Source: Haliotis asinina
Taxonomy: Eukaryota > Mollusca > Gastropoda > Lepetellida > Haliotidae
Length of the DNA: 64,000 nt
NCBI RefSeq assembly: GCF_037392515.1
Contig: NC_090288.1
Span: 59,877,673-59,941,672 of the forward strand
Reading direction: 5' to 3'
The notes beneath the pieces were generated by a model. The model saw only the letters and a program-made list of their open reading frames with translations, had not been told where the DNA came from and did not search any database. Made by a program: the position numbers and the translations under genes. Shown here piece by piece: positions 1 through 12,700 of this stretch; the stretch's first letter is position 1, and each line of letters opens with the position of its first letter.

Positions 1-750
1 ACATCCACAGCATTTTGTCTTATTTCCTATAAGTAAACTGTCCATAAGAATGTATCGTTCTCAAAACCTGAAATATAGTTTTCTTCACTTTTATAGCAAC
101 ACAACAGCATCACATCGATGAGATGACGACCACTTTGCTTGTTTTATTTTACCCAGCAACTCATATAAACGAGTCAAAGAAACGAAGACAAAGCAGCTGT
201 TGCGTCCTCACTACACAGAGAATTTTAGCTGTATACAACACGTTGTACCTCAACAAGAAGAGAGTATTTCTGTACTCACAAAATCAAATGTATCCCTGTA
301 TACTTTTACAATCATACCACCACACTGAAATAATGATGGTGCTTTTTCATGTCCCTATTTTTTGCGCATCTGCCATCACTACTGTATATATGATTTCTTT
401 ATATGAGCATTTTACTGGTGACTCCTCCGATTAGAACATTGAAGACGACAAATGGAATGTATAACCTATCCTTTAGGGTTATAGGTTCTGAAGACTATGA
501 CTTTGAATGGTGAGAAGGACATTTTCCATCAATTCTTAGAATAATTTTATTGAAACTTCGCGAATTAGCCACGACCTACGCTGCAAGGTAATTATTTTTA
601 TTATCCAATAAGCGGGCTCTATTCGAGATTATGCGGAACTAGAAAGATGGCGCTCCCCATGTGCGGATAAAAACAACGTGATCTTGTGACAATTTACTTC
701 GTTTCTAAGGCGTCTTCGTTTCTTCGTTTCTACCTACTCTACTTTTCAAG
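1..750. other. 5' flank of SHQ1
   Basis: No gene is supported here. A 103-codon open frame at 123-434 has no recognisable domain and a base composition like the surrounding DNA. The last 100 bases before the SHQ1 start codon should hold its promoter and short 5' UTR; I see no convincing TATA box. The first 30 bases resemble a stretch near 10754-10785, so a short dispersed repeat may be present. Confidence 0.4.
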
Positions 751-3700
751 ATGTTGACACCATCTTTTGAGTTATTTCAAGATGATGTATTTCTAACTAT
801 TGTCATCAAAGCACCATTTACAAAGGTACTTTTCCGTTAAAACAAACAACCATCTTAACATACCGAGGGGACCACAACGATATTTTAGATGTAAATAGCA
901 GTAAGGCCTGGGACATTTTTTCTTTTTTTTTCAGGTGTCAGACACTGAGATTTTCATTGAAGACAGTGATTTCAAGTTTTACTCCAAGCCATATTTTTTG
1001 AGGTTAGTGTTATCATACCACACAAGCTCACTTTAAAGGGGCATTGATGCGGAGCAATTTCCGTGGACTGGTGTAAACTTTTGTTATTGTTTTTCTCCAG
1101 TGAGTACCCGGATGATATCCCAGAATTCGTTACTGGTTCGTGACCTCTGCTGCGCAGTCCGTATGCGCAACTAATAGTTTAATTACAGACAGATCAACTG
1201 AGGTGAAGTCATTTTTACTTCATTACAAATGTATTATGAAAACAAATGAAACACTTTGAAGGTTAATCATCTGCCAGTAGTAGAAATGGTAAAAAACTAT
1301 TAGGACGGGAAAATACCGAACCCTAATTAGTTTATTGTCATATTTGTATGATTTTGAAAATTAATAAAAGAACACACGGTCTGCTTATACTCATAGTAAA
1401 TTTCTAACATAACAGCAACATTTATACATTGTATAGACTGCCAATGTGGATCCTATTTCACACAGATAGGCGATCTAGTGTGTGTTTTCTGTCATATCGA
1501 TTCTGCTGAATGCTACAACAAATAAATTAAAACAAAATGCAAATAATGAATGTGAAACAGACTAATTTTATAGCAACAATGTCAGAATACTACCTTGTTC
1601 AGGAATGTATTCATCAATATCCATGTAAAAGAAATCGTATTCCATTCATCTGCAGCTGGTAAATAATCCTGCTCTGAGCCGTGTGTCTTACAACTGTCTC
1701 ATTTGCGAAAAAGTAACACATCGTTTCACGTCTTTCGTTGGTGAAAACCTGATAAACCTCTCACTGGTCACCCAAGATAGCACACCTGGCAACTAATTGT
1801 ATGAGATCCGCTAATCTAAGTAATTTAGTTAACCAATAATGTGCAATCAATCAATCAACGCAAGAGTGGTTAATTCTTTGAAGGGAGGATGTTGTTTTTA
1901 CAATCGCACTTTACGACAGGGTGTAGTCATCTACACACTCTGCCTTTTGACAAAAGTAATTAATCAATCACTGTGTTATCGGTTAATCCTTTGATCGATG
2001 TTTGTTTTTGTAACTCAGCTGATAAACCCTCTTGCATCACTTACATGCACATATTACATAACATGCAATACGTTTGCCGCTACAGACCTTAATTTATAAT
2101 GTTGAGTATTTACTCCAGACAGGACAAATGCCAAATGGAAACCTTTGTTGAGTAACCGAAGTGATGTTACTACTAATTATACCTGTTAAAAATTCATTAA
2201 TTGACCATCCAGAGAATGATGACAAATAACATGTGTAGGTTTACACCATCAAATGCGAGTTACAGCAAGGAAGATGTAATCTCTGTGTCTAATGCAGCCT
2301 GAAAACACTTATGGGCCGAAACTGTTTTGATGGTTACCAACGGAATTTCATTACATAAGGAATACATACAGGCATTTGCTATGTACTTGGGTAAATAGGT
2401 GGAATAAGGGGGGGTTACGTAAGAAAATTGTCAGATTTCTCTACCAAAGGCAAAGTCGTCGTTTATTGTTTACGAATTCAAATAAATCAACTGTGTGTTT
2501 TTATTATCATAAATAATAAACCATTGTAGCTACCATAGCTACCAAAATTTACGTATGATACTTGCTATCACAGCTAAACCAACACTCAAAATTACCTAAA
2601 TATAAAGCTTTGCAATCTTCCGTAGTGAAACAAATGGCTTGCTACGTGCCTGTAGACATCATATTTTCATGTAACATGATTAAATATCGAGGTTAAAAAC
2701 AGAGAAATAGGATCAAATTGAGTAACTATACCATCCAAGCATCATATTTTCATGTAACATGATTAAATATCGAGGTTGAAAATACAGAAATAGGATCAAA
2801 TGGAGTAACTATACCATCCAAGCATCCGAAAAAAACTACACTGCTGGGATATTTTGTTACGATCAGACAAGGAATACCATGGATATTTTTAAATAATGGT
2901 ATATGATGGGCATCCGGCCTCCTGACTCTTATGGGTGAAGAAACTCTGCTAATATGGACAGGAGCCCAGTTCCTTTGTCCGTCACGGCCGAAGGAGCGGG
3001 CGCTGACCAATTTGCAGTTTGGTTCCGTAATTAGACAGTTGGCGAGAAACATTATTCGCTCCGCATCAGTGCCCCTTTAACTTTGACAGAGGAACTTGAC
3101 TTTAACTTTGAATTTGACTGAGGATATATTATAAATGCCATTATCTTTTGTTACTCATTAGGCCAGACCAATTTTATGGTGAGAGTTCCTCCCATTCTCC
3201 CACCCCAAATAATATTTATAAATTGATATATGCTAGATTTATTAACAAAACCTAACACAACCATTACTAGAGGACTCCCCCAAACAACTTAAAGCCCCCA
3301 AATTAAGTATAATATATAGGGTTGATCCCCGGTCGAACCACTTAGTGTTATGTTTGTTAGTCAGCAGAAGAAGGAATATCTGGGAACGGAAGGAACTCCT
3401 TCCAATTTTATTTAATGTTTTACAGATTTTTGTCCTCCAAAAACCTGAAGGCAGGAAGGAAACAAATAAGAATCACCAACCAAAGTAATATTTAAGTATC
3501 CTTATACATTTGGCAATTTATCAAGTGTATATAGGGGAAAAAAACTTTTCTTGTAAGTTTACATTTTTTTGCAAATAAACACTTTAGTATTATATTTTGT
3601 TAGGGTTAGTAGGATTATTTTTTTTCCTTATTTTTGAAAAGAATAGGTCAAGCAGATCTATAAAACAAGAAATAAAATTGGTCTGGCCTTATTATTTTAA

Positions 3701-6700
3701 AGAAGATGACATATCAAACTTGAAGATGGTTAAACAAGCACATTCACATTCAGTCAGATGCATGATCATAGGTATAGTGTAGACATCAGCATCTGTTGAT
3801 GGCCATATGAAACCCCCATATAAAAATAAACAGATCATTGTTATCATGGGTGCTGTGTACCCCAGATATGCATGTACAGACATACCTACCAATAGAATAC
3901 AGAAACATACTCTTGGATGAGTCCATTCCACAGAACAGACTACAACTATAATTTGCTGCATACTTAAGACAACAAATAACGCTACATGTGCTTTGTTTCC
4001 CACACATTACATAATTATGAATACATGCACAGTGTTATTTAGCTAATGTGCTGAAATAGTATTACTAATGTAATAGATGCATTTGATAATGTTACATAAG
4101 AAACGACCATAAACAGTAAGGAGTATTTCGTGATGTACAATACTACTTGTAATCATTAGAGTACATTTCTGTATGCAGACTTGCGTATGTATCTTTTGTA
4201 CCTGTGCCGTCAATGGTTAGGTCCTGTAAGTCCGACCTTTGGATGCGTGTAAAAACACACTGGTCGGTCTGGAGGGTTATGGCATTTAGGTTGACTACTT
4301 CTAGACAATAGGCTGTCATTGTTTTCACAATGACACAGTTAATGCTAAAATGTTCACCGGAACATAACTGAACAAGGATCGAGCTACAAAATGTCATTTT
4401 TATTTATGCAATCATGCTGCAGTAACATTGCTTAATAATGTTCATTGTTGTCTTTAAATAAAATGGCATTCAATACATAATCTATTTTTATAAGTGCTAC
4501 ATATAAGGTTGACAGCTAACTATACATAAAATAACATACAATACATAATATAATGTGTTACAGATATAGTAATAGATAGCCAAACCAAAGAATCGTGAGC
4601 TTAAGAACTTAACAGAATACAACGCATTGTCTAAGTACTGCATCAGCATGATGTCGTTTCTTGCAAACCTGTCCAATCGTCGTTCCAAATCTCTGTATTT
4701 ATTCTTCATGGGGGTCAGTCTTTGGCCGACATTATACTGAAGCATCTTTGCCTCATTTAGACCCTGTTTGTCTGCTAGGAACTTGGCCATCTCGAAGATG
4801 GCGAAATAGTTCCAGCTGCCAACATCCAGGGCCTCAATCCACTGAGATGTGACAAATCTTCAGACAAATTTTGATATCTCGAAATGATTATTGTAATCCA
4901 CCTGGAGGCCGACTTTGTGGACCTTTCGCAACACACATTGGGTGTAATGGAAAAGCACCCCTTCCATGTTACAGTTTGAGCCGCGGTCCTTGATGCCATC
5001 TCAAAGTCCATGTAAATAGAGAACAATATATATATCTGATCTCTTGTAATTTGTAAGACGTAAGTGTATATAAAATTCCAATGTAATTTGAATTCAATAC
5101 AAGTTAATTTGCAGTTGTAAAATGAGAATGAAAAAGTAACGTCATATGACTCACTTGTCTTTTGTCTGGGTTCAGCTTGAGCCCAAGGTTCCTGCTGTCT
5201 CTTTGATGAGACGGGAAGCTCTGGTGTAAGTCTCCTTCCCTGTTTGGCAGCAACAGGAAGAGCAAAGGAAACATCTGGTCGGATATCTTGGCGTGGATCG
5301 TGTAAAGTTGTGAAAAAATTTACCTTTATTTCAGTGTGAACAGGCCTGTGGTTGTGATCGCTAGGTAATTTCAAAATGATGTCGTTCACTGTGGAGACTG
5401 TTGATTTGCAGCCTTTCTTAATGCATCTCTAAGAGATCCATTCTTCCTCTTTGCTCTTGTTCACACAGTACATATAACCATTTGCACAAAGGTATCTTCC
5501 ACAACGAGAAGTGGGAAGAAACTTGCCATAACAGAGTTCTGAGAATGACTGATGAAAACTGTCATTTCCAACATTCTTATAGCATGCAAGTTTATATAAG
5601 AAGCTGAATAACTCACCAGTAAGCAACATAATCAAAGTCACTAAATGAGATTCACTCACACTCTCGCACACGTGCCATGTTTCGTTTCCTGAGTGAACAC
5701 ATTTCACATTTTGTTGAATACCAGTGTCATAATCCCTTAAAACAACACTGTTGTCACAGCATCAAACATAAGAGGATTTTTACCTCGATCCAAAGGTCAA
5801 ACTTACAGGACTACCCCGCCATCAACAACCTAAATAACTACGTAAATAACTCAAGGATTACCTTAGTGAGAATTGGTTCGTGAAGAAACCGTCGTAGGAG
5901 GTGAGTAAGTGAACTGAGTGGTCCTATATAATTATTTACACTTCATTTCACTGAAATAGCTGCAGCATTGCTGGATTAAGAAGCAAAAAGAATAATCGCA
6001 ACAAAATTTATAGTGGAATGTTATGTACAAATGACTATGTGCATTTTTGTTGTCACGAACAGACTGAATCTGCCTGGCAACATTGTAGAAGATGGTAGAG
6101 AGACAGCCAACTACGATGCTGATGCAGGTGAGTGTTCTGTAATTAGTAGGGTGTGTTTCATGGAAGGTGGCTGATGAAAGGTGTTAGCTGACATGATTAC
6201 GTGTGCTTATAATTATGTTTATGGCACAATGATGTGATGTGCTGGTATTGTTTATGATGGCTTGTTTACTTCCCTTACATTGGGTGTCTGCTTGACGTGT
6301 TTGCTTGATTGTTGTGTTGAAACTTAAAGAATTGCACATTATAGTTTTAGCTAGGTTCCAACCTAGTTGAATGTGTTTCCATTTTGAAGGCAGAAGGCTT
6401 TTACTTCATTTGAAGAGGAGACATTGGGGTTCCTAGCAGTTGACATGTTCATTCGTCATACCAAAGGCAGGGACTTGTTTCTCCACAGAGGTACAATGTA
6501 TTGAACTCATTTCTGGGGTCAGTAGACTCGTGAAGGTCCCGGGGTAGAATAGGCCTTCAGCAGCCCATGCTTGCCATAGTAGGCGACTATGCTTGTCGTA
6601 AGAGAAGACTATCGGGATTGGGTGGACTGGTTCACTGACTTGGTTGACACATGTCATTGGTTCCTGTGATCGATGCTCATGTTGTTGGTCACTGGATTGT

Positions 6701-9700
6701 CTGGTCCAGACTTGATTATTTACAGTCCGCCACCATATGGCTGGAATATTTGTACATGTGGCATAAAACTAAACTCACTTACTCACTCTGGGGTCACTGC
6801 CAGCATATTGTGGTACTATGCTAACAGCAGTAAAATCCCCACTCACACACTCACTTCAGCCCCCAAGCATTAATTAGAGACTTTCTTGTTCCAGGTACCT
6901 TCACCATCCGAGCACCCAAACAGACTCCAGGACAGGTATTTGAAGGCCTGGACATGCTTACCAAACTCTTAGCACCACGAGGAGACAGATCTGCTAAACA
7001 GCCCACCATTGAAGTCATGGGTACACGCAAATCTAGTTCACTTCATCAACAAAATATATGCTATGAATTGATGAGCTGAAAGAATAATTTTTGGAAACCA
7101 AAACCCAAATAAGGAGCACTAAACTAATATAATATGAATGCAAGATACCATTTTAGAAAGTGGTCAGATGTACCCAGGGAACTAATGACATTTTGGGTTA
7201 ACATTTTCTTCCTAATGTAACAATACTTGTACTTTTTAGGGTTTAGTCCCATCCAGAATTCAAACCCACACGCCATATGGCCAGCACACTGGAGGCACTG
7301 ATGGATTCACTCCTTATCTCCAGGTCTTATTACACCAAAAACATATTAAGGTATTAGTTTGGGTAAACTGATTGAAGCATCAAGGGGATAAAACATGTCA
7401 GTTAGTTTACTGTGTGAAAGTTGTTCATATTCAAATTGTGGTATCTCGGTGGAAACCGCAACTGTTGGACTGCCGTACTGCTAGTACAGTCTGTGCAGCC
7501 ACACACACGTGTGTGCACATCACTGTGAAGTGCAGTTATCTTGAACTTCTTGTTAAACTAAGTTACCCATCTCACTCAAAGGTGAGGAGTCCATTCTGCC
7601 AAGCGATGCCCTTCCTGATGAGGAGGATATTGACTGGTCAGTGGAGCAGACGCCATTCATGGAGACATCAATGCAGGTAGAAGGACACAAGTACGGCTTT
7701 GGATGCCTAAGATCTGGTGTCTTTAAGAGGCTGCAGGTAGGCATCTACAAAATCAGCAGTTTTCATCATTGCTTTCATTTGATAGAGCTAGTTATTTTGA
7801 TCTTTGTATCACGTAACATACTATTAAACTACAGATATGTTTATATATTCTTTATTATCCCCCACCAATTGTTTATCGCGAGCCAGGTTAAATAGTATTA
7901 GGCTCCATTTGTCTTCTAAAGTATGTCCGTAGCATACAATGAAACTACCAATATTTTTGTCAAGTTTTTATTAAACCTCGCCACACATTTAGGCCAAAGC
8001 TGGGATATAGTTAGTGTTGGGAATTGGTTTAAAGCTCATAATTGATGATTATAACTGATCAATCATTGAAAATAATGTGCAAGCGCTAATTATCAAATTT
8101 TGTTAATGCACAATGAATAAAGAAAATATGTGTAGTTCATCTGGGTGTTTTTGGCAAACTGCACCAACTGCATTTGAAAATGTTACGTCTTTAAATGATG
8201 ACTAGTATGTAGGAACATATGTTCCTGGCGTCTTAATTCAATCACTACTTTGAATGAGCTTGCAGTGCATATAAAATGAGACAGATAAAACCAACCTTGT
8301 CAACACTACTGTTATTGCAAACAAGTGTTCTAAAATTGTTTGTGTTCAATCATGAGACAACATGGTTGATTGCATGGTCATTTGATTATTTGAATTAATC
8401 GGACCACCACTCGATGTAGTATTTGGTTATATCTGTTCATACTTGGTACCCAGATTCATCACGGTATAAGAAAGGTCCCAGTCAGGTGTGTGATCTTGGC
8501 CTTCATTCTTAGGTCACGAGGGGACTGAAATATTTTACTCTTGTCAGCAAAATATCTCAAGAACCGTTTACTGGATTGTCTTTATGTATGATACCAAGCT
8601 TCATTTTGGAAAGTTGCAGGGTCCAGTCGATTTGGTGACCTTTACACGATTGTCAGCAAGATATCTTATTAGATTTTCTTCATAGACTTTGGACATTTCC
8701 CTTGAATCTTATTTCATGAGCAATTTCTTACTACCTTTTGCATATTTCATACACCATGACAATCATTTCAAGGTCAAAGTGAGTGTTGAAAATATTTATG
8801 TGTTCGAACATCTACAGAACAAAATATTAAGAGAAGTGAACTACAACCTATCTTTATTTTTTTTCCTTCGATCCATGGATGTCAATCTGATATAAGCAAT
8901 AATAAAGATGTTACGTGAAGATACTTCAGTAATAGGAACAGGGTTAGTGGAAGTGTCTTGTCAGTCTGATGTCAGAGTTTAGATTGTTAAATATCTCCTC
9001 ATGCTCCTTATGGCTATATCAATTGAAGTTAGAAATTGCTGAACAACTGAAATATTTCTTGTGTACTTTTTGTTTAACATGTTTCACTCACTTATGACAT
9101 GATGCACAGTGCATTCCAGACAACAAATATGGACGCTCTTAAGTACTGTCGGAAATAGGAAAAAATTGTTTTTACTCTTTCATATCTGCAATTTATGTAG
9201 TTAATATGTGAAAGTGTGAAATATCCATTTAATTAAGTTCGGCCAAACTACGGTCTCAGTGATAAGGACATATGAAACATAGAAGAAGAACTTTACTGAG
9301 GAAGGATGACAGTGTTGATGTCGGGCTGGGGGAAAGAGATGTCAGCTAGGAAAGACATGTCTTTAGTCCAATTAAACAGTACATTGACCGAGCTACCTAA
9401 TTGCCATCTAAATTCTGACCTACTGTTTTCAGCAGCTGTTCCATACTTTTTCTGTGTTTTGCCTAATTTTATGAATAAACTTGCTGTTATGAGTATCCTA
9501 TTGCGTAATAACATGGGTTATTTCAACATACGCTATTAGCAGTTGTGTAGATTTAGGGATACAGAGAAACAGCCGAAAAAGTTTTTGTCTATTACCAACA
9601 GTACGTTAGTTTGGCTCCATTTGGTGCAAGGTGTTTGAATACTATTTTTTAACATCAGCCTTTTTATTTAAGAAATGTGTTGTGGGAGTCTGCTCATTGC

Positions 9701-12700
9701 ATGTTCTTCCCAGTGAATTTTCTTGCATGGTAAACGTTTGTCTTCAGAAACCATAAAACCGGTTAAACGGAATTTCACATGCTTGTACCCTACAATGATA
9801 ACTTTGATAAGTTTAAGATGTTTGATTTTATGTGTCAAATGACGTGCATATAAGTGAAGTTGAGAATTACCTTGTGGCTCTTTAGTGACATTTTGTAGCT
9901 CTTGAGTTGGTTTTGGGATTTGACATGTGCTAGAGATATTTTTCAAAGTTTTTGTTGTACTACATCTCTGGAATTTTCATACTAATGAAACATATATTTG
10001 TACATTTCTTGTTATGATGGAGAGGCAAGCTTAAACACCATCACATTATATCTAATCTCATTTCAGTCTTGGTATGTATGACTGATGACATGTTTGTGTG
10101 TCCCCAGTCTGAGCTGTGTGAGGTGGTCGACCTGAAAGACCCGGATTCCGTGGCGCCAGAAAAGAGGCGAGCACAGAGGAAGGAGGAGGAGGCCAACAAG
10201 TTTGACGACGACCACTACCTGTGAGTATCAGGTACTCAGTAGTGGAACCAGCCCTACTTTGTAGGGGCTGAAAAACAACAACACACAAGCTTACTTTACT
10301 GTCTCATCCATGTACAACTGTAATGATATATGTTGTATGTCTGTACTGACCTCATGACCAAGTGGCACAAAGCTCCATGATCATATATTTGATAAATTTG
10401 TTCAGTCTTCGCTTATTGCAGCCAGCAACAAAACATAGTATTGTTGACCTTGACCTTCATCCTGTTCATTCACTCAGTGTCGTATCCACGATACATTTGA
10501 TCTGTATAAGAACGTTACACGAGAGGTTAGTGACGTCTGCATCTGATGTGTTGACAGAGCAGACCTGTACCAGGATGATGTAGTGCAGCATCTGCTGTCA
10601 TTCAAGCCAACATGGGATCCTGCATGGAAACAGCTGTCCAAAGGAGGGAAGAGGAAAGAGTTAAGTAGGGCCTCATTCCATACAGTTACAATGTGTTTTG
10701 AGCATGCACATGCAAAACAGGTGCTTTTTCAATAGCCATTATTAAAGAAGAAATTGACATCCATAACATTTTGTCTTATTCCTATTATTATGCCATCTGC
10801 ATAATAACCTAGGTCAGTACTTGCATTTATAAAGACTAATTTACAGTTCCAATTACATGTTGGTCAGTGGGTAGATGGGTATGTGTTTCTTGAAAAGAAA
10901 TATTTTTTTAGCACTGATAGTGACTACAGTCAAAATGATAATAATTCTTATGTTACATAAAATTCATAGAGGCGACTTAGGTAAAATCTTCAGCCAGGTT
11001 AGTATAAAAGCCTATGAGCAAAAGTTCACAATTCGAACTGTACACTTATTCCACTGATGGTTGCAGTGACTTTGACAGAGGAAGAGAAGGAGAAGATGAG
11101 GAAGCTTCCTAACAAAGAATGTATCCTTCTTCAGCAGAGTGAACGGATAGCCCTGGGCCCATGCTGAAACTACAGTGTACATACAGTTCACTGTGAGCCT
11201 ATCAGCCTGTAAAAGAACTTGGTATTAAAATGGCAACAACAAAGAAATATTATATAATGAACAGTAGTATTCTAAAATGAACTAAGGCAATATAATACAA
11301 GAGGAGTGATTATGGTGTTTAAAACAGGGATAGTAATTTTCATCTCTCAGTAACTGTAATCCAAATTGGCAGATTTCAGTGGTTATCGCACACAGTGCTA
11401 ACCTTTAGGTCATTTGGGGTGCAACCATGTATTAAATTATTGCCAAGTATTGCATTTAGTGTCAAATTATTTTTGGTTTGTGAAGCACAGTGTCTCTAAG
11501 AGCCTTACGTGGGCTTTCTGAGATGTAAAGAGAGGCAAGAGTTAACTCCCATTATATACCTCTCTTGGGTGATTCTGTACAATATGGTAAGTCAACAGCA
11601 CACCACAGACCCTCCCTGAATCTACAGGTACAATAATACACCATTTAAACATTGTTGCTCATCAAGAAACACTGCACCATAACTACTGTGATGTTATTAA
11701 CATCGGTATAATCTCTTGTTCTGTTTCCTTGATGATTTGAAGATTTGATTGACAGCAATGTGCTTCCATCTGTGTACCTGAGCCTTGTGGATATCATCTT
11801 CTGCTATATGTACAGTTTCCGTGTTACAGAAGGGGAGCACAATGTAAGTGGCTGTACAGTACATATGTACAGTACAGCTCCAGCAGGTCAGGTGTACAGT
11901 ACCTGAATGGCTTTGGTAGCTCATGTGTATTTATGGGATGGGATCTGTAAGGTATGGTGTCCTGTCTATCATAGGTAGGTTCTGTGGGTGGGTTGTATGG
12001 TGCAACAAATGTGTGTTCAGTAAAGTCTGGTGTATTGAATATTGTATGGAGACTCTTTAAGTGTACAGTAAATGTTGTGACCTAAAGGATCAGGTGTACA
12101 GTACAGTAAAGTATGAATGTGTTCTGTTAGGTTGGGTCTACCATGTATTGTATGAAGGTTCTGTACAATGCATGTACAGTACATTACAGAGTGTTCTGTA
12201 TGGCCAGGCGTTGTATAATGTAGGATTTGCAGGTCAAGTGTACATTACACTTTAAGGTTTTGTTCAATTTGCAGAAAATATGAAACTACTCTTGTAACAT
12301 GCTGTTCTGTACATTTGCATATCAACTTTCCATATCCCACAATATGCTTATGTAGACTTATGCCAGAGCACCATATACTAGATATTACAGAAACATTGTA
12401 GAACATTGTAGAACATCTGTTGTCCTCCATGTTGTAGGTGGAGTCAGGCTGGACCATCTCTAAGCTGAGTGCCACACTCTCCTGGATGGAGGTAGGCATA
12501 TCACACTTGTTGTGTCACTTTTATCAACCATGTAAGATGAGCTGATGAAACTTGACAATTCTATAATGTAGAAATGCTATTAAATAGCTTCATGTAAATG
12601 TCTGTGATAGAGAACATTGAAAACTGTATGCATGCATTTTTCTGAGCTTGGAACTATGAGATGATCTTCCCATTTTATAACCAGGTGACTAGTTGAACCT

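Noticed and set aside
123-434. Small gene upstream of SHQ1
   Set aside because: No domain, no splice or promoter support, and composition typical of the surrounding non-coding DNA.
2750-3052. Transposase fragment (faint [11 protein letters not shown] resemblance to Harbinger nucleases)
   Set aside because: The match is a few residues only and the flanking TTAA duplication does not fit Harbinger; left unassigned.
4775-5389. 204-codon gene on the - strand
   Set aside because: It is partly an out-of-phase reading of the decayed FLYWCH/MULE element; the meaningful fragments are in the pseudogene entry.
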